Shown here: positions 1-6,212 of the stretch, one piece after another
How the letters are laid out: each line of letters starts with the position of its first letter
How positions within the stretch are numbered: position 1 is the first letter of the stretch
DNA from: Desulfobacteraceae bacterium
Lineage (GTDB): Bacteria; Desulfobacterota; Desulfobacteria; Desulfobacterales; SURF-15
Assembly (NCBI GenBank): GCA_003599475.1
Contig: QZKK01000159.1
Location: forward strand, 1 to 13,876
Length of the DNA stretch: 13,876 nucleotides
Direction of reading: 5' to 3'
Notes under the pieces: model-generated
What the model was told of the DNA's origin: nothing
Seen by the model: the letters and a program-made list of their open reading frames with translations, nothing else
Database searches by the model: none
Translations under genes and position numbers: made by a program

Positions 1-61
1 CATGTAGTTTCATATGAGTGCTTCGTTTGATTATTTCTTCATTTGAATACTTTGTCTTATT

Positions 62-96
62 GTTTGGATTTTGGTGCTTGGAATTTGGAATTTTCT
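62..96. repeat. Degenerate heptamer array, consensus NTTTGGA
   Basis: Four consecutive seven-base words (GTTTGGA, TTTTGGT, GCTTGGA, ATTTGGA) are followed by a decayed fifth, ATTTTCT. The GG dinucleotides fall at 66, 73, 80 and 87, exactly seven bases apart. The stretch from 1 to about 61 is AT-rich and has no coding signal I trust. This array is one of five intergenic sites in the window with a seven-base period. Confidence 0.6.
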
Positions 97-128
97 TTGT
101 CACTTCATGAACTCCCCTGAAGCCCTGC

Positions 129-157
129 TTCCAAAACGGATGAATCCGGGGTAAAAT
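129..157 (+). promoter_or_regulatory. Candidate sigma-70 promoter for the dehydrogenase operon
   Basis: A -10-like TAAAAT lies at 152-157 (five of six consensus bases), 17 bases after a poor -35-like TTCCAA at 129-134. If it is used, transcription would start near 164 and the leader would begin almost at the hairpin at 169-198. The weak -35 keeps confidence low. An inverted CGGAT / ATCCG pair at 137-148 lies in the spacer. Confidence 0.3.
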
Positions 158-168
158 ATTTCAATATC

Positions 169-227
169 GGTGTCCGGTTTTCGGAAACCGCTGACACCCG
201 ACACCTGAAACCTGAAACCTGAAACCT
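169..227 (+). repeat. Hairpin plus five-unit heptamer array in the leader of the first operon
   Basis: GGTGTC at 169-174 and CGGTTT at 175-180 pair with AAACCG at 185-190 and GACACC at 193-198. The loop is TCGG and two bases (191-192) bulge. From 193 the sequence continues in strict heptamers: GACACCC, GACACCT, then three copies of GAAACCT ending at 227. The array runs to within a few bases of the GGTGAG ribosome-binding site (230-235) of the dehydrogenase, so structure here could affect translation initiation. Confidence 0.7.
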
Positions 228-241
228 GTGGTGAGATAATC

Positions 242-1216
242 ATGAACATCGTCGCGACAGACGGCTACACGCTGAACCCGGGGGACAATCCCTGGGACGC
301 GATTGCCGACATGGGAAATCTGACGGTATACGATCGGACCGACCCGTCCCAACTGATGGATCGGATCGAAGCGGCCGAAATCGTCCTCGTCAACAAGACG
401 GAGATCCGGCGGCAGGCGATCGAGCAGCTCCCCAAGCTGAAATTCATATCGGTCACCGCCACGGGATACGACATCGTAGACATCGATGCGGCGGGTGAAA
501 GGGGGGTCTTCGTCTCAAACGTGCCGATATATGCAACCGAAACGGTGGCGCAGTATGTCTTTGCGCTGATACTGGAAATGGCTCGTCAGGTCGGGCTGCA
601 TGATTCGGCCGTGAAGAGGGGGGAGTGGGCGGCGCAACCGGACTGGTCCTTCTGGAAGAAACCTCTCTTCGAGCTGGCGGAAAGATCGATCGGAATCATC
701 GGTTTCGGCCGGATCGGGCGCCGGGTCGGAGAGCTCGCCCATGCCTTCAAGATGCGGGTTGCCGCATATGATCCGTTTCCCGCCAACCCGCCATCCTATG
801 CCCCTTTCTCCTGGCTGCCGATCGAGAGGATCTTTTCGGAATCGGACTTCATCAGCATCAACTGCAATCAAACCCCGGAAAACGAACGGTTCGTCAATCG
901 GAATCTCATCGGCCGGATGAAAAAAAGCGCGTTTCTGATCAACACCTCCAGAGGAGGGCTGATCGATGAACACGACCTTGCAGAGGCGCTCGAAAACGGG
1001 CAGATTGCCGGAGCCGCCCTGGACGTTGTATCGGAAGAGCCGATCCGGCCGGACAACCCGCTGCTGAAGGCGAAAAATATCCTGCTGACCCCGCACGTTG
1101 CCTGGGCGACGCGTGCGGCCCGCCGGAGGCTGATGGGGGAGACCGCGGAAAATGTTCGCGCATTCATTGCCGGGACGCCGAAAAATGTAGTCAACCGAGA
1201 CGCCATCAGGCGATGA
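242..1216 (+). CDS. D-2-hydroxyacid dehydrogenase (glycerate dehydrogenase-like)
   Basis: This is a 324-residue NAD(P)-dependent oxidoreductase of the D-isomer-specific 2-hydroxyacid dehydrogenase family, which interconverts 2-keto acids and D-2-hydroxy acids in the cytoplasm. The nucleotide-binding Rossmann motif is G154-F-G156-R-I-G159. The catalytic triad is visible as R237 (NTSRGG), E266 (SEEP) and H285 (TPHVAW), with the usual spacing. The C-terminal stretch ATRAARRRL and the ending KNVVN resemble glycerate dehydrogenase / hydroxypyruvate reductase members, but substrate cannot be assigned from sequence alone. ATG at 242 is preceded by GGTGAG at 230-235, directly after a heptamer array. 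The stop overlaps the start of the HAD gene (ATGA), so the two are probably translated together. Length is normal for the family. Confidence 0.93.
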   Translation: MNIVATDGYTLNPGDNPWDAIADMGNLTVYDRTDPSQLMDRIEAAEIVLVNKTEIRRQAIEQLPKLKFISVTATGYDIVDIDAAGERGVFVSNVPIYATETVAQYVFALILEMARQVGLHDSAVKRGEWAAQPDWSFWKKPLFELAERSIGIIGFGRIGRRVGELAHAFKMRVAAYDPFPANPPSYAPFSWLPIERIFSESDFISINCNQTPENERFVNRNLIGRMKKSAFLINTSRGGLIDEHDLAEALENGQIAGAALDVVSEEPIRPDNPLLKAKNILLTPHVAWATRAARRRLMGETAENVRAFIAGTPKNVVNRDAIRR

Positions 1217-1830
1217 ACATGGAAGATAAACCGGTCATCGTGCTGGATGCAGGAGGGGTCCTGGTCGATTATGACGAGAGGATCGTTTTTGAAGAGTTGG
1301 AAAAGCGGTATCATCGAACCGTCGAACAGTCGTTTGGCTGCGAAATCGAATCTCTGTTTGCTCCGGTACAAATCGGCCGCGCTTCCTTCGAAGACACCGT
1401 TTCCGAGCTGAACCGGATGCTTGGAATCGGCCTGGCGCCGGAGGCCTGGCAGGATCTATGGCGGAAAATGATCATCGGCGAGATGCCGGGGATGCGCGCG
1501 GCCCTGACTGCGCTGAAGCCCCGGTATAAGCTGGTTGCGCTGAGCAATACCATCGCGGCGCACTGGGACTACCTCCTCCGGTCGTTTCCGATTTTCAATC
1601 TTCTGGACGGCTGGGCCGCATCCCATATCGAAGGATTCGTCAAACCGGATGCGCAGATCTATCGGCGTGTTGAAAGCCGGTTCTGCGGCGGATGCCCTCC
1701 CTTTTTCTTTACCGATGACACCCCTTCCCATGTCACGGCTGCAAGAAATCTGGCGTGGAAGGCGGAGGTGTTCAAGGGAACCGGCGATTTCGTCGAAAAC
1801 GTCCATCGAATTGCGGTTCAAGACCAATGA
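1213..1830 (+). CDS. HAD-family hydrolase, YihX-like phosphatase
   Basis: A 205-residue haloacid dehalogenase superfamily protein, probably a cytoplasmic small-molecule phosphatase. Motif I is LDAGGVLVD with nucleophile D12. The usual acid/base Asp two residues later is Gly (G14), as in the DLGNV motif of E. coli YihX. Motif II is LSNT, motif III is the Lys of FVKPDAQIY and motif IV is FFTDDTP. This order and these words match the YihX-type group with an alpha-helical cap after motif I. The start at 1213 overlaps the dehydrogenase stop as ATGA; ATG at 1219 is an in-frame alternative. The gene in turn overlaps the radical SAM gene by ATGA. The coupling suggests one pathway in which a phosphorylated intermediate is dephosphorylated; that role is inference. 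Confidence 0.88.
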   Translation: MNMEDKPVIVLDAGGVLVDYDERIVFEELEKRYHRTVEQSFGCEIESLFAPVQIGRASFEDTVSELNRMLGIGLAPEAWQDLWRKMIIGEMPGMRAALTALKPRYKLVALSNTIAAHWDYLLRSFPIFNLLDGWAASHIEGFVKPDAQIYRRVESRFCGGCPPFFFTDDTPSHVTAARNLAWKAEVFKGTGDFVENVHRIAVQDQ

Positions 1831-3101
1831 CCGGCGATTGTCTTCGTCTCGAAGATCTCAGAATCACCCCGCAGAAAACGGGCGCGCAGACATTTTCGAA
1901 AGTCAGCTTCCCCATCCGGTACGGATGCTTTTCCGAGGTCCGGACATCCGATTATATCTTTCAATTCAACCTCAACGGAGAGATCAAATTCATTCAGGGC
2001 CGGGGCCGCCGCTGGCCGCATCCCTCAGAGTGGTTGAAAAGAACGGTCGGAAACGATTGGATCTACTACTCCACCGGAGGCTACAAAGGGGTCTTCAGTC
2101 TTTTCGGTGAATATTACCTGCCGTGTTTGTCCTACCCGAGCAATCCGATCCTCCGCACCTATGCGTTCGACGACGACGTTTTTTCTGAAGCTTTGGCCGC
2201 TTGGAAAAAGACCTTGGCGCAGTTGAAGTCTTGCTCCAGGTCGTCCATTTCCGGAGAAATGCGGGCGCTTCTCGAAAACATCGCCGCAAACGACGAAAAC
2301 GCATTGAGAAAGAAGGCGGATCGGTTCCACGCCGCTCTCGAAGGCCCCGTTTCCGTTCTCCCGCCCGATACGCGCCACGTCGACTACGATGTGATTCCGC
2401 TTATCGTGGCCGATGGGTGCCTGTACAATTGCCGGTTCTGCCGGGTAAAATCCGGCCGCAGGTTTATGCCTCGTTCGAGGGAAGATATCCTGTTGCAGAT
2501 TCAGCAGTTGAAAATACTCTACGGCCGGGATCTCGCCAACTACAATGCGATCTTTCTAGGCCGGCACGACGCACTCCATGCGCCGGCTGAACTGATCGAG
2601 TTTGCGGCGGTAAATGCCTACGAGGCGTTGGAGCTGAAAAGATCCAACTTGAAGGGGGCCAATCTTTTCCTCTTCGGAAGCGTGGACTCCTTTATGCGAG
2701 CCACCGAAGTCTTTCTTTCGAGGTTGAACCGCCTCCCTTTTTATTCCTATATCAATCTCGGGTTGGAGTCCGCCGATCCCGAAACTCTTCTTTTCCTGGG
2801 AAAGCCTGTCGGCGCGGCCTCCGTCCGGGATGCCTATGCCAGGATGAATCATGTCAACAGGACGTATGAAAATATCGAGGTATCGGCAAATTTCGTTCTG
2901 GGCGAAAGTCTCCCGCGTTCCCATGGAACCGCACTTTTAAAACTTCTTGAAAACGGAATCGATCAGACGTACACCAAGGGTGCGGTGTACCTTTCACCGC
3001 TTGAAAACGGCGGTACGGGCAAAGAGACGCTGAATCAGTTTTTTTCCTTTAAAAACCTGAGCCGGCTACCTGTTTTCATCTATTTGATACAGAGGCTGTA
3101 A
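1827..3101 (+). CDS. Radical SAM protein with an unrecognised N-terminal region
   Basis: A protein of about 424 residues. The [4Fe-4S]-binding motif CX3CX2C is clear at C198, C202 and C205 (CLYNCRFC), and a later LGLESADPETL resembles the segment following the core strands in HemN/Elp3-like radical SAM enzymes. Members cleave S-adenosylmethionine to make a 5'-deoxyadenosyl radical. Residues 1 to about 190 precede the motif and contain no domain I recognise. I see no B12-binding, SPASM or TRAM domain. I chose ATG at 1827 because it overlaps the HAD stop by ATGA; an upstream in-frame ATG at 1755 would overlap the HAD gene by about 76 bases. No Shine-Dalgarno is evident, consistent with translational coupling. 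Substrate is unknown. Confidence 0.85.
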   Translation: MTGDCLRLEDLRITPQKTGAQTFSKVSFPIRYGCFSEVRTSDYIFQFNLNGEIKFIQGRGRRWPHPSEWLKRTVGNDWIYYSTGGYKGVFSLFGEYYLPCLSYPSNPILRTYAFDDDVFSEALAAWKKTLAQLKSCSRSSISGEMRALLENIAANDENALRKKADRFHAALEGPVSVLPPDTRHVDYDVIPLIVADGCLYNCRFCRVKSGRRFMPRSREDILLQIQQLKILYGRDLANYNAIFLGRHDALHAPAELIEFAAVNAYEALELKRSNLKGANLFLFGSVDSFMRATEVFLSRLNRLPFYSYINLGLESADPETLLFLGKPVGAASVRDAYARMNHVNRTYENIEVSANFVLGESLPRSHGTALLKLLENGIDQTYTKGAVYLSPLENGGTGKETLNQFFSFKNLSRLPVFIYLIQRL

Positions 3102-3102
3102 T

Positions 3103-3299
3103 GAGTTGCGAGTTACGGGTTGCAGGTTGCGGGTTATGCAGAGCCAGGTTGATTAACGTTTCGATCCACCGGAAGTTCGATGCTCGATGCAAATTTCAGG
3201 GGTGCAAATCTCAGGAAAGATCGTTATGCTTGCGTCGGTATTCAGGGGCGGGACGTAATTCGGCTCAACCCGTAACGCGCAACCCGCAACTCGCAACAA
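3103..3299. repeat. Large inverted repeat built of heptamers (GRGTTRC family)
   Basis: The left arm at 3103-3137 consists of five seven-base words: GAGTTGC, GAGTTAC, GGGTTGC, AGGTTGC and GGGTTAT. The right arm at 3265-3299 is the same kind of array in reverse complement: TCAACCC, GTAACGC, GCAACCC, GCAACTC and GCAACAA. The outer GAGTTGC (3103-3109) and GCAACTC (3286-3292) are exact complements. The 127-base interior contains two more heptamers (TTCGATG, CTCGATG at 3176-3189) and a 12-base near-repeat (GCAAATTTCAGG at 3189-3200, GCAAATCTCAGG at 3204-3215). The element fills the gap between the radical SAM stop and the RidA gene. I see no convincing promoter or U-tract terminator in it. Confidence 0.75.
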
Positions 3300-3324
3300 T
3301 AATATAACTCGAAGGAGGATTGCC

Positions 3325-3783
3325 ATGTCCGTAAAAGAAAAATTGAAGAAACTGGGGATCGAACTGCCGGATGTTCCCAAACCGATGGGAAATTACGTGG
3401 ATGCGGTGCGTACGGGAAACCTGCTGTTTCTCTCCGGGAAAGGGCCTCGGAAGGTGGACGGCGGCGCGGCCGTCGGGAAATTGGGCAAAGAAGTGTCCGT
3501 AGAGCAGGGATACAAGGATGCACGGTCGGTCGGATTGATTCTGATTGCGGTGATGCAAAAGGAATTGGGCGACCTGGATCGGGTGAAAAGAATCGTAAAG
3601 GTGCTGGGTATGGTCAATTCGGACCCGAATTTCGGGGATCAGCCGAAGGTGATCAACGGATGCTCCGATCTTTTCGTGGAAGTCTTCGGCGAAAAGGGGC
3701 GGCATGCGCGATCGGCGGTCGGCATGGGATCGCTGCCGAGCGGGATCACCGTTGAAATCGAAACCATCGTCGAGGTCGAATAG
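3325..3783 (+). CDS. RidA family protein (YjgF/YER057c/UK114), enamine/imine deaminase-like
   Basis: A 152-residue protein of the RidA superfamily. The classical members are trimers that hydrolyse reactive enamine/imine intermediates released by PLP enzymes. The residues that act in E. coli RidA (Arg105 and Glu120) correspond to R129 and E144, with the same 15-residue spacing, in the C-terminal segment ARSAVGMGSLPSGITVEIE. The protein is longer than canonical RidA (about 128 residues), and its N-terminus (LKKLGIELPDVPKPMGNYV) matches the longer RidA-like subgroup. ATG at 3325 has a strong AAGGAGG at 3312-3318. It lies just after the heptamer inverted repeat and 32 bases before the manganese exporter. 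A partner PLP enzyme could be the decarboxylase at 6354, but that link is speculative. Confidence 0.9.
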   Translation: MSVKEKLKKLGIELPDVPKPMGNYVDAVRTGNLLFLSGKGPRKVDGGAAVGKLGKEVSVEQGYKDARSVGLILIAVMQKELGDLDRVKRIVKVLGMVNSDPNFGDQPKVINGCSDLFVEVFGEKGRHARSAVGMGSLPSGITVEIETIVEVE

Positions 3784-3815
3784 ATCAGTATTGGAAACTG
3801 CCGGAAGGTATATGA

Positions 3816-4367
3816 ATGCCTCTGCATTTTTGGGAAGTCGGCATGGTTGCGGTGGCTCTCGGCTGCGATGCGTTTGCCGTAGGGCTTGGAACGGGGGTGC
3901 GCTTCTGCGCCCCCAGACAGGTCTTCAGACTTTCCTTTCACTTCGGCCTGTTTCAATTTCTGATGCCCCTGATCGGTTGGGTGGTGGGGAGGAATCTCCT
4001 GGACTGGACCCAACGGGTGGGCCCCTGGATCGCATTTCTCCTGCTGATCGCAATCGGCGGCAAGATGCTCTACGAAGGGGTGACCGGACAAGAAGAAGCC
4101 ACCGAATGCCTGGATCCGACCCGGGGCTTAAGCCTGGTCATGCTTTCCCTGGCGACAAGCATCGACGCCCTGGGGGTCGGATTCAGCCTTGGGATGCTGG
4201 GTCAGGGCCTGCTTTTTTCTGCGGTTTGCATCGGTTTGACGGCGGGGGGGATGACGTGGATGGCCATGAAGCTTGGCAACAGGTTATCGGAACGGTTTGC
4301 GCGCCGAATGGAGGTCTTCGGGGGCGGAATTCTGGTTGCCATCGCCTTCAAGCTGCTCCTTTGGTGA
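3816..4367 (+). CDS. mntP: MntP-family manganese efflux pump
   Basis: A 183-residue, six-helix inner-membrane protein of the MntP (DUF204/UPF0059) family, which exports Mn2+. Both internal half-repeats carry the family's Asp signature: D18 in GCDAFAVGLGTG and D117 in ATSIDALGVGFSLG. These match the conserved pair of transmembrane aspartates. ATG at 3816 has GGAAGG at 3803-3808; ATG at 3812 is in another frame, and M10 (3843) would delete part of the first helix. The gene begins 32 bases after the RidA gene and is probably co-transcribed with it. I see no yybP-ykoY-like manganese riboswitch upstream; the gap is too short. Length is normal. Confidence 0.9.
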   Translation: MPLHFWEVGMVAVALGCDAFAVGLGTGVRFCAPRQVFRLSFHFGLFQFLMPLIGWVVGRNLLDWTQRVGPWIAFLLLIAIGGKMLYEGVTGQEEATECLDPTRGLSLVMLSLATSIDALGVGFSLGMLGQGLLFSAVCIGLTAGGMTWMAMKLGNRLSERFARRMEVFGGGILVAIAFKLLLW

Positions 4368-4391
4368 TCTCTTGGTAACAAAAATCGGCTG

Positions 4392-4519
4392 AACCACGAA
4401 ACACACGAGATAAACGAAAATCGATAACGCGAACGATCGAAAACGGATGAACTCGTAAAAAGCCCCGAAAACTTATCGAGGGTTCTTGTTCTTTCGTGCC
4501 TTTCGAGTGTTTCGTGGTT
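4392..4519. repeat. Long imperfect inverted repeat with heptamer arms (AACCACG AAACACA type)
   Basis: The left arm 4392-4419 and right arm 4492-4519 are each four heptamers long. The left words are AACCACG, AAACACA, CGAGATA and AACGAAA; the right arm read on the other strand gives AACCACG, AAACACT, CGAAAGG and CACGAAA. By hand count 23 of 28 positions are complementary. The 72-base interior holds a second bulged hairpin, GAACTCGTAA (4450-4459) facing TTATCGAGGGTTC, plus the word TCGTAAAAAGC (4454-4464) that recurs at 6185-6195. The element sits between mntP and the menA promoter. There is no T-run after the right arm, so it is not a standard intrinsic terminator. Confidence 0.75.
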
Positions 4520-4557
4520 TAAAAATCCAAATCCGATGCGACGATTACGGATACCCC

Positions 4558-4586
4558 TTGACAGCCGGGTTTCTGCCCGCTATTTT
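4558..4586 (+). promoter_or_regulatory. Strong sigma-70 promoter for the prenyltransferase-protease pair
   Basis: A perfect -35 TTGACA at 4558-4563 is followed by an optimal 17-base spacer and a -10 TATTTT at 4581-4586. Transcription would start near 4593, giving a leader of about 25 bases to the GTG at 4618. The spacer holds a short inverted CGGG (4566-4569) / CCCG (4576-4579) pair, which may be chance. This is the best sigma-70 match in the window. Confidence 0.75.
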
Positions 4587-4617
4587 CCCCAGGCATATTC
4601 GACGGGAGGGATGAAGA

Positions 4618-5505
4618 GTGAATATCTATCGAAACTGGCTTCTTGCAAGCAGGCCGTGGTCCTTTTCGATGACGCTCATATCCGTCAGCGTGGGGGCGGC
4701 CATCGCCGCAGTGGACGGCGCCTTTTCCTGGCCGCTTTACCTGTTTACGCTGTTTTGCATGGTCCTGCTTCACGCAGCGACGAATCTATTGAACGACTAC
4801 TATGACGTTCTCAGCGGTGTGGACTTCAACGAAACCTCCACCGCCATGTATCGGCCCCATCCTCTGTTGGAAGGAAGACTCGAATCCTCGTGGGTAAAAA
4901 CGGTCGCCTACGTGCTCTATGGGATCGTTGCCGCTGCCGGAATCTACCTGGCCGCGACTCGGGGGTGGATCGTTCTGGTTTTCGGGCTTATCGGAGTCAT
5001 CGCAAGCGTTTCCTATACCGCTCCCCCGTTTCGATACAAATACAAAGGGTTGGGGGAATTCTCGGTATTTTTGATGTGGGGCCCTTTGATGATCGAAGGC
5101 TCCTATTTCGTGCAGCGGCAACAACTCAGCGAATCTGCCTTTCTGGTCTCGCTCCCATTCGGTGCACTGGTGGCTCTGGTACTGCTGGTCAACAACCTGC
5201 GCGACATGAAGCATGATCTGGAAAAGGGAATCCAGACGCTTCCGATCCTGATCGGCCATTCCAACGGGATAAGGCTCTTTCTGCTGCTGCTGATTTCTGC
5301 GTACCTCAGCGTATTCTGGATGTCCTTCATGGGTCCGCTCCGAATCTGGTCCCTGATGGTGCTCCTTTCCGTACCGCTGGCATTCCGGCTCCTGAAACAG
5401 ATGGTTCGGAAAATACCCTTCGACGGCGATGCCCAGACCGCAAAGCTGGACACCGCCTTCGGCGCGCTGCTCCTGACGTCTCTCATCGTAGGCGGATTGT
5501 TTTGA
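4618..5505 (+). CDS. menA: UbiA-family prenyltransferase, MenA-like (1,4-dihydroxy-2-naphthoate prenyltransferase)
   Basis: A 295-residue polytopic inner-membrane protein. The first Asp-rich motif that binds prenyl diphosphate through Mg2+ is N59-D60-Y-Y-D63 with D69 following. The second is N193-L-R-D196-x3-D200 (NNLRDMKHDLEKG). Together with YTAPPFRYKYKGLGE these fit the MenA branch, which attaches a polyprenyl tail to 1,4-dihydroxy-2-naphthoate in menaquinone synthesis. Other UbiA enzymes have similar motifs, so the substrate is likely but not proven; no other men gene is in the window. The start is GTG at 4618, seven bases after GGGAGGG (4604-4610). The stop overlaps the TTG start of the protease gene. 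A strong promoter lies at 4558-4586. Confidence 0.85.
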   Translation: MNIYRNWLLASRPWSFSMTLISVSVGAAIAAVDGAFSWPLYLFTLFCMVLLHAATNLLNDYYDVLSGVDFNETSTAMYRPHPLLEGRLESSWVKTVAYVLYGIVAAAGIYLAATRGWIVLVFGLIGVIASVSYTAPPFRYKYKGLGEFSVFLMWGPLMIEGSYFVQRQQLSESAFLVSLPFGALVALVLLVNNLRDMKHDLEKGIQTLPILIGHSNGIRLFLLLLISAYLSVFWMSFMGPLRIWSLMVLLSVPLAFRLLKQMVRKIPFDGDAQTAKLDTAFGALLLTSLIVGGLF

Positions 5506-6128
5506 GTTTCCCCAGCCGGCGCAGGAGTTCTCTGTACGCAACCGTTCTCCTGGCTTTCGCGCTCTGGTTCATCACCTTTTACCTGAGCTGGGGCATCTTC
5601 TGGATCAAGATTTCTTTTTCCGCCGCGCTTTTGGCTGCGGTCTCCCTTCTCCTGCAGCCGGATCGAAAGAGGCAGTTCCGGTTTTCCCTCCGATCCATTG
5701 GGATCGGCCTTCTTTCCGCAGGAGCGCTCTACTTGATCTTCTGGATGGGGAAGCGAATCTCGTCGATCCTTTTTCCCTTTGCAGACCGGCAGATCGGTGG
5801 AATCTACGGAATCGGCGAGGGCATCCCCATGTGGGCAATCGGCCTGCTGCTCTTTTTCGTCACCGGACCCGGCGAGGAAATCTACTGGAGGGGGTATCTT
5901 CAGGAGCAGCTCATGATGAGGCACGGAAGGTGGAAAGGATGGCTGTTCGCCGCTTCCGCATACGCCGTGGTTCACATCTGGTCGTTCAATTTCATGCTCA
6001 TCGGAGCCGCAGCGGTCGCGGGATTGTTCTGGGGCGCCATGTACCGGAGGTTCGGCACCCTGGCGCCGGTCATCGTTTCGCACTCCGTATGGAGCTGTGT
6101 GATTTTTGCCGTCTTTCCGATGCGATAG
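5502..6128 (+). CDS. CPBP family intramembrane glutamic endopeptidase (CAAX protease/Abi)
   Basis: A 208-residue multi-spanning membrane protein with the three signatures of the CPBP (Rce1-like, Abi) family. These are E125-E126-x3-R130 (EEIYWRG), Y154-x3-H158 (YAVVH) and H194 (SHSVWS). The glutamate and the histidines form the expected intramembrane catalytic site. The start is an unusual TTG at 5502 that overlaps the prenyltransferase stop as TTGA; no early ATG or GTG is available in frame. The N-terminus (FPSRRRSS) is basic, followed by several hydrophobic helices. Bacterial members are linked to peptide maturation or bacteriocin immunity, but the substrate here is unknown. The tight overlap with a prenyltransferase suggests co-expression in the membrane. 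Confidence 0.87.
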   Translation: MSFPSRRRSSLYATVLLAFALWFITFYLSWGIFWIKISFSAALLAAVSLLLQPDRKRQFRFSLRSIGIGLLSAGALYLIFWMGKRISSILFPFADRQIGGIYGIGEGIPMWAIGLLLFFVTGPGEEIYWRGYLQEQLMMRHGRWKGWLFAASAYAVVHIWSFNFMLIGAAAVAGLFWGAMYRRFGTLAPVIVSHSVWSCVIFAVFPMR

Positions 6129-6159
6129 CGGCTTCCCGGTGAAATTATGCGGCATGGGT

Positions 6160-6202
6160 CCGCTGTGAACTCCGTCAGATCGAATCGTAAAAAGCACAGC
6201 GG
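6160..6202 (+). repeat. Intergenic hairpin CCGCTGTG / CACAGCGG
   Basis: An exact 8-base inverted repeat (6160-6167 and 6195-6202) encloses a 27-base loop just after the protease gene. No T-run follows, so it is not a standard terminator. The right arm and loop include TCGTAAAAAGC (6185-6195), which also occurs at 4454-4464. The left arm runs into TGAACTC (6166-6172), a word also at 108-114 and 4449-4455. Confidence 0.55.
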
Positions 6203-6212
6203 CTCCAGAATC

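Noticed and set aside
193..227. CRISPR-like array
   Set aside because: Units are seven bases with no spacers, so this is a tandem repeat and not a CRISPR.
1755..1826. Upstream ATG extending the radical SAM protein by 24 residues
   Set aside because: It would overlap the HAD gene by about 76 bases and encodes a low-complexity Gly/Arg-rich stretch. The ATGA overlap at 1827 is a better start and matches the previous junction.
3784..3815. Manganese riboswitch (yybP-ykoY) in front of mntP
   Set aside because: Only 32 bases separate the genes and none of the expected structure is present.
4392..4519. Intrinsic terminator of mntP
   Set aside because: The arms are far apart, mismatched and not followed by a T-run on either strand.
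5103..6197. Long antisense reading frame (364 codons) opposite the prenyltransferase and protease genes
   Set aside because: Its composition (rich in Pro, Gln, Arg, Glu, Asp) is that of a shadow frame, it has no recognisable motif, and both opposite genes have full catalytic signatures.
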